Part shown: positions 53,804 through 63,876 of the stretch, piece after piece | Numbering within the stretch: the first letter of the stretch is position 1 | Layout of the letters: each line of letters begins with the position of its first letter | DNA from: Mycoplasma_H phocimorsus | Lineage (GTDB): Bacteria; Bacillota_I; Bacilli_A; Mycoplasmatales; Metamycoplasmataceae | Reading direction: 5' to 3' (one strand) | DNA length: 64,000 nt | NCBI RefSeq assembly: GCF_030077865.1 | Contig: NZ_JASDDP010000024.1 | The notes under the pieces: model-generated | The model's input: the letters and a program-made list of their open reading frames with translations, nothing else | The model's database searches: none | What the model was told of the DNA's origin: nothing | Position numbers and translations under genes: made by a program

Positions 53804-54774
53804 CTTATTTGTTGTAAATCAATCATGTATTTTTGTTTTAATACAATAAGAACAGTATATAAAGGAATTAAAACACTTGTAAAAAGTAATGTTTCAATTC
53901 CTGATTTAATAACCATTCAAATCCCAAAAGCAAAATATTCTTGTGAGAAATAAGGTATTAAAGGTTTAATGCTTCCTGTACCTCTTTTACTATTAAGAAA
54001 ATGAACAAGAGCAAAATTACCTCATGCTCATCTGAATAATACAGAAATTAATGCCACCAATGCAAAAATCATGAATATAGTTAAAAGTTTATTAATTTGT
54101 TCATTATTATTATTTTCAATATTACGATTTAATACTAAACCCCGTTGCGATATGCGTTTTTTCATAGCATATTTTATTCAAACTGTTGCAATAAAAACTG
54201 TAACACAAAGAGCATAAATTACTGAAATTAAAATTAAAATTGAACTTGTAATATAAGCATCTTCAACCTTTTTAACACCACTCAGTTTTGCTAACAATTT
54301 GGCATCAAAAGCATTATATGCAACAAATAAAATATTTAAATACATTGTAATAGAAAGTAAAATTGAAGCAAAAATTAACATTGCAATTTTATTTTTTCTG
54401 TATAAAGAAAAGAAAGATCAACTTACAATAACAATTAATGGAGCTGCAATGGCATAAACATATGATCAATCATAGATCCTTCCAAATAAAAACATTTTAG
54501 AAAAATCACAAAGAACAGCAAAAAATATTCCATACCCCAAAGGAAAAATTAATCCTACTAAAATATAAAATAAATGTTCTACTTCTATATTAAGAGGCCC
54601 AGGTAATAAAATTTTTTTAATACCAAAAAATAATAAAAACATAGCAAAAAGCATTCCACTAATTGCAACTTCAAATAGTGTTATTTTTCTAAAATGAACA
54701 GATTTTGCAGAAAACGCTCTAATAGCATTTCTAAACTTTTCAAAAGGGAATTTAATAGCGTTTCAAATTTTCAT
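53797..54774 (-). CDS. ECF transporter S-component-like membrane protein
   Basis: 325 aa, about six to seven helices. EVAISGMLFAMFLLFFGIKKI, then PGPLNIEVEHLFYILVGLI with the short loop and GYGIFFAVLCDFSKMFL typical of S-components. A long inserted segment at about residues 160-270 is charged. Substrate unknown. In one minus-strand unit with the Fe-S scaffold and dinB (overlaps of 7 and 1 base). Many UGA codons are Trp. Confidence 0.65.
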
Positions 54775-54814
54775 ATTTAAATATTATCAAATAAAAAACA
54801 AAAATATCAAAAAA

Positions 54815-54843
54815 ATAAAAATTCAATACCTTTAAGTATTGAA
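54815..54843 (-). terminator. Terminator of the small leader-peptide-like gene
   Basis: TTCAATAC / GTATTGAA hairpin followed on the minus strand by TTTTTATTTTTTT, downstream of the 55118 gene. Confidence 0.75.
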
Positions 54844-54884
54844 CAAAAATAGATAACTATTTTTAATTATTTATATTTTATTAA

Positions 54885-55118
54885 CTAAAATGGAAGTATT
54901 ATTTCAGTAATTTTTGTTTTTGTTTCATTATCAAATGATATGCTTGCATTAGAACCAAATTTTGTACTTCCTTTATTAGCATAAGCAAGCTTAATCATTG
55001 AAGTTATTCCATTAGCAATATTAAGAACTAAAGGAACAATTGCACTAATAATACTAATAAAACCAGAGCCATAAATGTTTGCTTTTTGTTCATCATTTAA
55101 TTTTTTAAAATCATTCAT
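54885..55118 (-). CDS. Small protein with bacteriocin-like leader
   Basis: 77 aa. True start ATG 55118, since AAAGGAGG lies 8 bases before; the ATG at 55133 is itself inside that ribosome site. Sequence begins MNDFKKLNDEQKANIYGSGF, like a charged helical leader ending in a Gly-Ser-Gly stretch, then a hydrophobic helix (ISAIVPLVLNIANGITSMI) and a polar Ser/Asn/Thr-rich tail. Own terminator and strong ribosome site show a real, separately expressed gene. I see no processing peptidase or exporter gene next to it. Could be a bacteriocin, a signal peptide or a small membrane protein. Confidence 0.6.
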   Translation of the reverse strand: MNDFKKLNDEQKANIYGSGFISIISAIVPLVLNIANGITSMIKLAYANKGSTKFGSNASISFDNETKTKITEIILPF

Positions 55119-55254
55119 ATAACCTCCTTTCAATAGCAGTAGTTCAAAACATATTGAAATAAAAGTTAAAAAAACAAAATTAATAAAAACAACTTAATTT
55201 TTCCTAAAAGTATTTAATATTGATATTAATTGTTAATATATTATAATTTTAATT

Positions 55255-56454
55255 ATGAATAAAATTAAAGGGACTAAAGATTATTTTGGTGCAGAAGCTC
55301 AAAAAATGATTCATATAAAGGATGTATTTTTCGATTGTTGTTATCGAAATAATTATTCTTATGTAGAATCGCCAATTATTGAATATGTAGATTTGTTTAA
55401 AAGAAGTAGTGGCGAAATGAGTGATATTGTTTCAAAAGAAATGTATACTTTTTTAAGTAAGTCAAATAAACAATTAGCATTAAGACCAGAAGGCACGGCT
55501 CCATTCATTAGATTATTTTTAGAAAATAAGTTAATGAATGAACGCTTTAAAACTTATTTTTATTTTGGTCCAATGTTTAGATATGAACAGCCACAAAAAG
55601 GTAGATATAGACAATTTAATCAGCTTGGTATTGAAAATATTTCACAAGTTAATTATATTAATGATTTTCAAGTATTAATGTTGGCTTTTGAAATATTAAA
55701 TAAATTAAATATTAAAGATTTTAAACTTATTATTAATAATATTGGAACTATTGAAGAGCGCGCTATATATAAAAATGTTCTTAAAGAATATCTTTCTAAT
55801 TATAAGGAACAATTAGAACAAGAATCATTAGCTCGATTAGATGCTAATGTTCTTCGAATTTTAGATGATAAAAAAGAACAAGGTAAAAATTTTATTAAAA
55901 ATTGCCCTAAAATTATTGATTTTCTTTCTGAAGAATCAAAGCTATATTTTGAAAATATTAAGAATTTATTGACAAAGTTTAATTTTGATTTTGAAGTTGA
56001 TTTTAATTTAGTTAGAGGCCTTGATTATTATAATAATTTAGTATTTGAATTTGTTTCAACTTCAAAAGCTTTAGGTTCGCAAGCCGCTATTATAGCTGGC
56101 GGTAGATATCAAATTAAACTTGAAAATGAGTGTATTGATGCAATTGGATTTGCTGGCGGGATTGAGCGAATACTTGAAATTTTAAATTATAATAATTTTG
56201 AGGTTCAAAATGAGTTAACTAATTTAATTGTTATTCTTAATGAAGAAGAAAGAATTGAAGCACTTAAATTGTTTAAACAACTTTCTGAAAATGCAAGAAC
56301 TTATTTATACCCAGATGTCATAAAACTTAATAAAGCTTTTAAACTTACCGCTTCTACTAAAGCCCATAATTTAGTTTTTAAAAATAGGGCAAATAATAGT
56401 AGCAACTGAATAATTAAAAATCAGATTACTAAAGAAATTAAAAATATTGATTAA
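55255..56454 (+). CDS. hisS: Histidyl-tRNA synthetase
   Basis: 399 aa. Class II core: IKGTKDYFGAEAQ, LRPEGTAPFIRL, MFRYEQPQKGRYRQFNQ (motif 2), VRGLDYYNNLVFEF and GFAGGIERILE (motif 3), then a short anticodon-binding domain. ATG 55255 with no clear ribosome site. aspS, which often follows in mycoplasmas, is absent. One UGA near the end is Trp. Confidence 0.95.
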
Positions 56455-56483
56455 CAAAGAAGAATTACTCTTCTTTGTTTTTT
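56455..56483 (+). terminator. Terminator after hisS
   Basis: CAAAGAAGA / TCTTCTTTG hairpin followed by TTTTTT, right after the stop. Confidence 0.8.
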
Positions 56484-56588
56484 CATTAAAATAGTGTGGA
56501 AAAAATATGAAAAAGGCAAAATATAATTTTGTAAATCTTGCTATAAATATATATTTAATTAAATAATTTATATATAGAACATTACTTA

Positions 56589-56624
56589 AATTTAATAATT
56601 AGGGGCTCGAATTTAATAATTAGG
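56589..56624 (+). repeat. Tandem duplication in a leader
   Basis: AATTTAATAATTAGG occurs twice, 21 bases apart (56589-56603 and 56610-56624). The second copy supplies the AGGAG-type ribosome site of the 56633 gene. Confidence 0.75.
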
Positions 56625-56632
56625 AGATAAAT

Positions 56633-58591
56633 ATGAATAGTAAATATAAGAAGGTATTATCAGCGGGAGTATTTTCAACATTAGCACTAGTTAGTATTAG
56701 CGGAGCATTAATTAGTGCATACACTACTACACGAACTACATTTAAAATTAAATATGAAAATATTCAACATATTATAGATAAAAATTTAACGAATGAATAT
56801 GATAATAAAGTTAATACGCCTCTTAAAGTTCCTAAAACTAAAAAAGGATATATTTTTGTTAATTGAGAAGAAAAAGAAACTAAAATAGCTTTGGATAAAA
56901 TTCCTTCTGGTTGAAATAGCGATATTATTCTTATTCCTTATGTTATTAAAGAATACAAAGATTTTAGTGCTACAAAGCAATTATTTTTATTGCAACTTTC
57001 AAATTATTCTAATAAAAATCTTGTTGATAATATTAAAAAATTAATTGCCGAAGAAGAAAAAGCACAAGGTTTTAATAAGTTTGATTTACAACAAGAAATC
57101 TTTAATAGTATTACAACCCTTAATAATATTTTAAATAAAGGAGCAGAAGAAAGTGTTAAAGCTTTTAAAAGAAAATTTAGTAAAGATAAACTAGATATTT
57201 TAAGAGATAATCCATACAATAATAATGAGTTATTTACTGAAAGTAGTAATGAATATTCACAACTTGTTGAAAGCATTGATTCTTCATTTGAACAAATTAA
57301 AAAGAAAATGCAATTACAATTAGATTATTTATCTACTAATGAAGAATTTGAAAATATGGTTAGTGAATATGAGCAGCAAACGGCAAAATTAATTAGAAAT
57401 TTTAATGAAAAAGCTACGGAAATTAGAGATTATTATGTTAATTTTGAGTTAAGTGCCATTCAAAATATTTCAGAACTTGAAAATGAATTTAAATCTAATT
57501 CAGATTTAATTGAATTATTTAAAAAAGCCGAAGATTCTCTTGATAATATTTCTTTACTTTCAAAACATAAGCAATTACAGGAAAATTTAAAATTACGTTT
57601 AAATAAACTTATATTTGATATTAAAAGCACTTTATTATTTAATAAAAAAAGTAACAATAATCACACTTTTAGATCTTTTTTAAAAGTTGCTGCTGGCTTT
57701 GTTTCTTTAATTACTTTTGGTCTTATTAGTTACAAAGTAAGTAATACACTTATTAGAAAAAGAAGAGAAATAGAAAATGAAGAAAATAAGATTAAAGATG
57801 CGCAGTTAGAAGCTGAAATTGAGAGAAATGTAAAGCAAAAATTTAAAGACTATCAAAATAGTGAAAATTATTTAGTAGAAAAAAGAAATTGAAATTTACA
57901 GCAGCTAAAAAATCAAAAACATTTAGATTTAAATAAATCTAAAAAACTTATTTTTGATCTTGTAATCGAAATTGATACTCCAGGAAATAATGATAAAATA
58001 AAAAATAAAAACATTAATTGTAATAGCAATAATAAATGTTATTGAGAACCATATTATAAAAATGGCGAAAGATTATGAAAATTAAAAAAAGACTATTTCA
58101 ATAATAATAATAATAAAGGGGAAGATTTATTTTTTGTTCATCCATATTATATAACAGGAAAAAAATATAAAAAAGACAGTAATGGCGAAGAAAATAACTG
58201 AAATAGTTATAGTTGAATGAATGATAAAGAGATTTCATTTGATTCATTTAAATATTATTTTGCGGGAGTAACTTATGAACAAATTATAGATAGTTCTATT
58301 AATATTGGATTTACTGATGTTTGAGAAAAAAATCAAAATAAGTTTAAAGATGCAAAAGCACAATCAGATAATTTGCCATTAAAAGATCTAGTTGGAAAAG
58401 GTTGACAAGTAAGAAAATATAGTGAAAATAAAAATAATGGTCTTTATAATCAGAAAAAAAGTTTCAAAATTAATGTTTATATTGAAGAAATGAGTAATAA
58501 TAATAAATTTGATCAATTAAAATTAAAAGAATTTAGAAAAGAAATAGAAGAAAAATATAAATTAAAAAATAAAAGCAATTTAATAGACTAG
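56633..58591 (+). CDS. Large surface protein, TTFKIKY subfamily, cut by an IS
   Basis: 652 aa, function unknown. ATG 56633 after TTAGGAGAT. Signal helix at about 8-30; block TTFKIKYENIQHI ... LKVPKTKKGYIFVNW; long coiled-coil-like region (about 120-330); membrane helix at about 346-373 (FLKVAAGFVSLITFGLISY); Arg/Lys-rich stop-transfer and a 280-residue C-terminal domain with Asn runs (FNNNNNK). About ten UGA codons are Trp. The stop TAG at 58589 lies inside the IS terminal repeat, so the last two or three residues are encoded by the IS and the native 3' end is lost or displaced. Confidence 0.78.
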
Positions 58592-58657
58592 GACAAAAAA
58601 ATGGCACTCTTTTATAGAGCGTCCTTTTGTGTTGCCTGTATGTTATAGAAGAGCAAA

Positions 58658-59254
58658 ATGTCTAGACACTTTACTAAAGAAGAAAATAAAATTATTTTTA
58701 AAGAGTATGAGCGATTGGGAATGGAAAGAGCCATAAAGGTTGCTATTAACATCTCGCACAAATTACCTTTTATCAAAAAACGCCACCTTACCAGAAAGAT
58801 TATAAGGATTGTTTCATATTATAATAAAGGAATGCAAGATTTATTAGTTGAAGGTAAGCGAGGCATAAATAAAAGACCGGGTAGTGAAGCACCTGGAAAG
58901 AAGAAATTGAGAATTAAGAGTACATTGAAAGAAATGAACTCTACTAAAGTTGATAGGTTGCTTTCAATCCTTGAAGAAAATATCATTCTTACTAAAGAAC
59001 AAAAGAAGTTAATAGTAAGAGAATATAAAGGAAAACTATCAATAAATGAATTAGCAAAGTTATTTAATGTTTCTAAAAGAACACTATTTAGATGAAAAAA
59101 GTTAGAAAATGTTGTGAAAACTAAAGAATATGACAACATTCTCATAAATGCATTTGCTTCACACAAAAAAGTTTATGGAAGAATGCGCTTAAGTCAATTT
59201 ATTGCTAAAAAGCACAATATTTATATAAATTCACGCACTTTAGGTCGTGAATAG
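58658..59254 (+). CDS. IS3-family transposase, truncated
   Basis: 198 aa. Six A's after ATG codon block RW (59091-59100) keep the first and second parts in one frame: RWKKLENVVKTKEYDNILIN. The frame therefore shows that the ancestral transposase was one long ORF. It stops at TAG 59252, just after TLGRE, because the element is broken there. The catalytic DDE part is absent, so this is not active. Confidence 0.75.
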
Positions 59255-59260
59255 CTTTAA

Positions 59261-59454
59261 TGTATAAAAATCCAATAAAATTATTTTATATTATAATAAA
59301 AGAGCAAAATAAAAAAGACGCAGAGAGCAAAATTTTAATACTTGAAAACCAGATTAAATTTCTTGAAAAGGAAAGAGAAATGCTTAAAGTCAACACTGAT
59401 TCTAAAATACAACTTGAAATAAAAAAAATTGAAGAGCTAAAGGGGAATAGCTAG
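59261..59454 (+). CDS. Coiled-coil ORF fragment of unknown origin
   Basis: 64 aa with ATG 59261 seven bases after the truncated transposase stop. KEQNKKDAESKILILENQI ... FLEKEREMLK shows a heptad pattern. It matches no part of the IS copies, so it came with a separate DNA segment now inside the element. Fragment of a longer gene or chance. Confidence 0.35.
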
Positions 59455-59639
59455 AAATTATTTGAATTTGTAAAAAATAAATCTTATAAAATAAAGAAAA
59501 TCGAGATAAATTTAGTTAAAATTAAGGATAAAAATAATAATATTAAAAATATTTGTTTTTACAAAGTAAATTATTTCAAGAAATATAAAGTTTTTTAAGG
59601 AAAAAATCTATATTGTTACCAATTTAAAATGAAAAAAAG

Positions 59640-60348
59640 CATGATAAATTAAATATGAAAACATTTAATAATAAAAAAATTTATGGAAAAGTTATATTAA
59701 GACGATATATTGCGCAAAATACTTAATTTTATAAATTATCATACTTTAGAATAAACTTTTAATTTTAAATGTAAAATAATAATTAAACGTAAACAAAGAG
59801 AAATAAAAATTTAAATTTTAATTTAAAGAACATTGTAAATAAAGATTACAGTGACACACAAAATAAAAATATTTTTACTATTTATGCTACTTATGTAAAA
59901 GTAATAAATATTTATAATTATAATTACATTTTTTTATCAGTAGTTATAAATCATAAGACTAAACAAATTATTATTCAAAAACTTTTAACTATCAATGATT
60001 CAATTTTTTTTAGATAATTCAAGTGATATGTTTAAAATTATAGAAGACAAAAGATTATTATTTAATTATAATCATAACAGTAAATATACTAGTTTAAAAT
60101 ATACAGATATGGTTAAAAGTAATAATAGTCAAGTGTTACTTTTAAAAACACCCAACTCCTTCTCCTTAGACAATAAAGAAATAGAATTTTGATTTTTTAA
60201 TTTAAAACATGAATGACCAAATTACTTAACTTATAAAAAGTTAGCTTATAATAAACTGAAAAATAAGAATAATAATTGTATAAATTGATATAACAAAGAA
60301 AGAATTTAAAAAAAATTAAATTGAAAAACACCACAGCAAGTTGCTAAT
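59640..60348 (+). pseudogene. Ancient IS3-family catalytic part
   Basis: Heavily decayed. Recognisable pieces in different frames: KIYGKVILRRYIAQN, NIVNKDYSDTQNKNIF, HKTKQIIIQKL, NKEIEFWFFNLKHEW and INWYNKERI, in the order of the transposase at 5724. Also a decayed hairpin ACCACAGCAAGTTGCT at 60332. Confidence 0.65.
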
Positions 60349-60539
60349 AATACAATATAATTCTATGTTAAATTTTTGTTGTCCTAGTCTAAGTGTTATA
60401 CTTATTGTTTATTTTTAAGAAATAAGAAATTATTCTTTGTTTTTAAAACGAATTATTGCGAATCTTCAATGATTATTCATATCTTTAAAAAAATTCAATA
60501 TCTAATTTTTATATTTTTTATTTTGAAAAATATTGTCCT

Positions 60540-61640
60540 AAGTTTTAGAGTTAAAGGCAAAAAAATGGTTACATTTTTCTTAACTGAGAAGAAAAAGAAA
60601 CAAAAATTTCTTTATAAGAAATTTCATCAAATTGGAAAAATAAAATTACTTTGATCTCTTATTTTATTAAAGGAATTAAAGATTTTGATGTAATTAAACA
60701 ATTATTTTTATTGCAAATTTTTGACTTTAATGATCAAGAAAAAGCTAATAGTGTTAAGAAATTAATAATAAAAAAAGAAAAAGAACAAGAAGAGGCTGAA
60801 GGTTATGAAAAGCTTGAATATCAACAAGAGATATTTGATGAAATTAAGAAACTTAATGCTATTTTTGAAAGAAGTAAAAATCTAAAAGTAATTACTTTTA
60901 AATAGATTTTTATTTGAAAAATTAGATATTCATAGAAATAATCTATATAAATCACAAGATTTATATTCTGAAAGTGCTTCAGAATATGAAAATTATTAGA
61001 TAAGATTGGCAAAAGTTATAAACTAGCTAAAGATAAGATTAAAAAAGATTTAGAATTACTTTCAACTAATGAAGAGTTTTTAGATATTGTAGATTAATAT
61101 GAAACATTAAATAAAAGAAGCAAAGAATATTTCATCAAAAAGTAAGTGATGTAAAAAATTATTATCTTAATTATGGCGTAATAGCTGCTTAAAACGTATT
61201 ATGTTTTGAAGAAAAATTTAAATCTGAAAAAGAATTAAATGCACTTTTAATTAGAATTAGAGATTATTTTCCTGAATTAGAAAGCCTTACTAAACACCCT
61301 AAATTAAAAAAAGAATTAAAACAACGTTTATATCAATTAATTATTAATATTGAGGAATTAATAAAACTTAATAAGAAAAATAATAATAGATACATTTTAA
61401 ATTCAATACTTAAATATGGAGTCAGTCTTATTTCTTTAATTACTTTTGGTTTTATTAGTTATAAGGTAAGATATTCTTTCATTAAGAAAAGAAATTAAAA
61501 TTAAAACAAGCTCAGATTGAACGTGCAACTACTAAGCTCTTAGAAAATAAAAATAAATCAGAAAAAAGCTAATGTTATTCATCAAAACAAAAAAATTTTA
61601 CAAAGAAAATGAAAAATATAAAAGGAAGATTACATTAATT
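60540..61640 (+). pseudogene. Decayed paralogue of the 56633 surface protein
   Basis: Fragments follow the 56633 protein in order: EKKKQKFLYKKFH region, then VIKQLFLLQIF, KEQEEAEGYEKLEYQQEIF, LESLTKHPKLKKELKQRL and the membrane helix SLISLITFGFISYKVRYS at about 61421-61480. Stops and frameshifts at several places. It lies directly downstream of the IS, so the pair was probably a tandem duplication. Confidence 0.75.
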
Positions 61641-61713
61641 TAATTATATTCGTTGTTTTCTGATAATTTTATTTAAGAAATTTATAAAAGCTTTTAAGTT
61701 TTTATTTAAAAGA

Positions 61714-61719
61714 TATAAT
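61714..61719 (+). promoter_or_regulatory. -10 candidate of the phase-variable gene
   Basis: TATAAT 47 bases before the start, with AAGAAGGATT as ribosome site just before ATG 61766. Confidence 0.35.
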
Positions 61720-61765
61720 ATAAATATTTAAATTTTAATATAAAAATAAAGAAGAAGGATTAAAA

Positions 61766-62492
61766 ATGAAAAAGAGAAAGATATATATATATATATATAA
61801 CAGCAATTTTAGTATCGTTAATTGCTTTAATGCCGCTAGTTAATATTGCTAAAATTGAACCAAATAAAAATTTTAACAATTTGTTTTTAGAAAAACCACA
61901 TATAGAAAAAGAAGAAAGGTCTCATCTTTTAAAAAGAACTAATGAAGAGGTAAATCTAAAATTACAAAAAGAAGAAAAAAAGCATATTCATGAAAAACCT
62001 AAGCGAGAACAAAGAGAAGTTAGTTTAAAATCTCAATTAATCAGCCAGACTGTTTCAAAATCTTCAGTATTAACTTTTCCTTGAACAACCATTTTATACT
62101 CAACACTAGGTTTAGCAGGTACAGGACTGTTTGCTTATGGATTATATGAGGCGGGAAAGAGAATTTTTGGAAAGCCAAAAGGTTGGTATGTTTGAACACA
62201 TGACCGAAAACCCCCTTTTCACATAGAAGTAAAAAATGAAAACCCGAATGAGTTCTGAACAAACCTTAAAGATAATCATAAAAGAATATCGCCGGGAAAT
62301 GGTTTTTTATATTTACCCTATCCTGACAAATATAAAGAAAAAAACACAAAAAAATTAGAAATTGAAATACCTGATTTTAAAGATGTCAATAATATAAAAT
62401 ACATTTTTACTTTCGATGGTAAAGATTGAAAGTCAAATAATAATAAAAGTTCTCAAAATAATGAAGATATATATTTTAAACCTGTCTACTAA
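61766..62492 (+). CDS. Surface protein, KPKG subfamily, with (AT)9 tract; out of frame now
   Basis: ATG 61766 opens MKKRKIYIYIYN... and stops after 25 codons. The main frame (TAILVSLIALMPLVNIAK..., ending TAA 62490) is offset by the (AT)9 tract at 61781-61798. One more AT unit, or two fewer, would join the start to the signal peptide and give about 240 residues. The frame then has a Lys/Glu-rich linker, a membrane helix (TTILYSTLGLAGTGLFAYG), GKPKGWYVW and a C-terminal domain. Helix to KPKGW matches the 4278 gene. Reading frame is otherwise intact, with four or five UGA Trp codons, suggesting selection for function. Coordinates give the locus, not a currently translated ORF. Confidence 0.75.
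61781..61798 (+). repeat. (AT)9 dinucleotide tract in a signal peptide
   Basis: Nine AT units right after ATG AAA AAG AGA AAG. Length sets the frame of the 61766 gene. The present length is OFF. Confidence 0.9.
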
Positions 62493-62506
62493 TTAAAATT
62501 TAATAA

Positions 62507-62540
62507 AACCTCAGCAAAATTTTTGTTTGTGCTGGGGTTC
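62507..62540 (+). terminator. Terminator of the 61766 gene
   Basis: AACCTCAGCA / TGCTGGGGTT hairpin (one G-U) 15 bases after the stop; the T tract is in the loop rather than the tail, so it may be weak. Confidence 0.45.
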
Positions 62541-62549
62541 CCATATTGC

Positions 62550-62606
62550 AAGTTCAAGTGCAACACATTTATTTTTATGTAAAATAAATATAGGACACTT
62601 GAACTT
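62550..62606. repeat. Inverted repeat before the IS30-type remnant
   Basis: AAGTTCAAGTG and CACTTGAACTT, perfect 11-bp arms 35 bases apart. May be an IS end or a terminator; followed by TTTTTG. Confidence 0.55.
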
Positions 62607-62639
62607 TTTGTATTTTAAAGAATAAAAAAGTGTCCCCAC

Positions 62640-63545
62640 ATAAACATTTAGAAGACCAAATGAAAATTATATAATAAAAAAGCATCATAATTTAACAAAA
62701 GCAGAAAGATTCTTTATTCAAAATTTATTAAAAAATAATATGAGCATACGTGCAATTGCTAGACAAATTAAAAAAAGTCCATCAATAGCATCTAGATAAA
62801 TTAAAAGAAATTCAAATTATTTTGGCTTATTATTAATTTAAAAATGCAAATAGAAAAGCCATAAAACAGCACATTCATAAGTATATGTTTCGTTTTTCAG
62901 TTAATTTAGAATTTGAATCTTTTAGTCAGTTATTTAAAAATAGATATATAATAAAAAAATATTTTGAAATTAAAGCAACTCATGATGAAATTAAAAAGAT
63001 ATTAAATATTAAAGCACTATTATTAAAAACAATTTTTAATTAAATTAAGATAAATTTTTGAGTTTTAATAAAAAGAAATAAATTAAGAAGCCATTATAAA
63101 AAGAGTAAAAAATGCCATGTTTTAGTTTTAAAAAAACTATTTACAAGCATTGATTTTGTATTTCCTAATTAAACTAAACCTAAAAATAAAATATAGTTAT
63201 TGAAAAGCTAATTTAGCACTTGGCAAAAGAACATTAGAATATAAAAATATGTTAACACCAACAAAAAGAAGAATAAAAGTGGGATTTGCAACATTTACCA
63301 TCACAAAATTGCCACATAAAATAAATTTAAAATTAAAATAACTTATTACAAAACATAATCTTATTTTTAAATTCATAACAATTTATAATGGAATAAAAAT
63401 TGAAAAAAATAAGCATCTTAGCAAAATAATTGAATATAAAAATATATAAAACCTGGCCACATATATCATTCCAAGGAAAATCTAATGAAAATTGAAATGA
63501 CCTATTAAAAAAGAATTTAAAAAAAGATATAATTTAATTAAGAGT
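62640..63545 (+). pseudogene. Decayed IS30-family transposase
   Basis: HNLTKAERFFIQNLL, then MSIRAIARQIKKSPSIASR and IKRNS are the IS30 helix-turn-helix block; near the end SNENWNDLLKKN matches the IS30 C-terminal SNENxNGLLR region. Many stops and shifts in between. No terminal repeats confidently placed. UGA Trp is kept in the last block. Confidence 0.7.
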
Positions 63546-63876
63546 ATCCAAACTATTAGAGATTGTAAGTGAAATTAATAGTGTGTTTTCCTAAGTTTCC
63601 AAGTTACAGCCATTTTTAGGAAGCATATATTATAAATAATATATGAGTCATTAATCACATTTACTATATTTCTAAAAAATTAGAAACTTTAAAAAACATG
63701 TTATGTGACGTTGTATAATATTTATAATTAAATTTTATAGATTTTTGGCATTTTTTTTCAAATTTTAGAGCTAAAAAATCTTAAAATATAATAAATGAAA
63801 ACACAAAAACCTAAAAAAAGGATTAAAATAGATCTGTATTTAAGTTTTTTGAATTTAACTTGGAAACTCAGGATAA

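Larger units (their letters stand above)
58584..60391 (+). mobile_element. IS3-family element, copy 3 (composite)
   Basis: Perfect terminal repeats TAGACTAGGACA (58584-58595) and TGTCCTAGTCTA (60380-60391). The 5' 670 bases match copy 1; after 59250 the sequence breaks into an unrelated stretch and then into an older, much more diverged IS3-family 3' half. The left end interrupts the 56633 gene. Confidence 0.8.

Noticed and set aside
55119..55133. ATG 55133 as start of the small leader-like protein
   Set aside because: Its codons are the ribosome site (AAAGGAGG) of the ATG at 55118.
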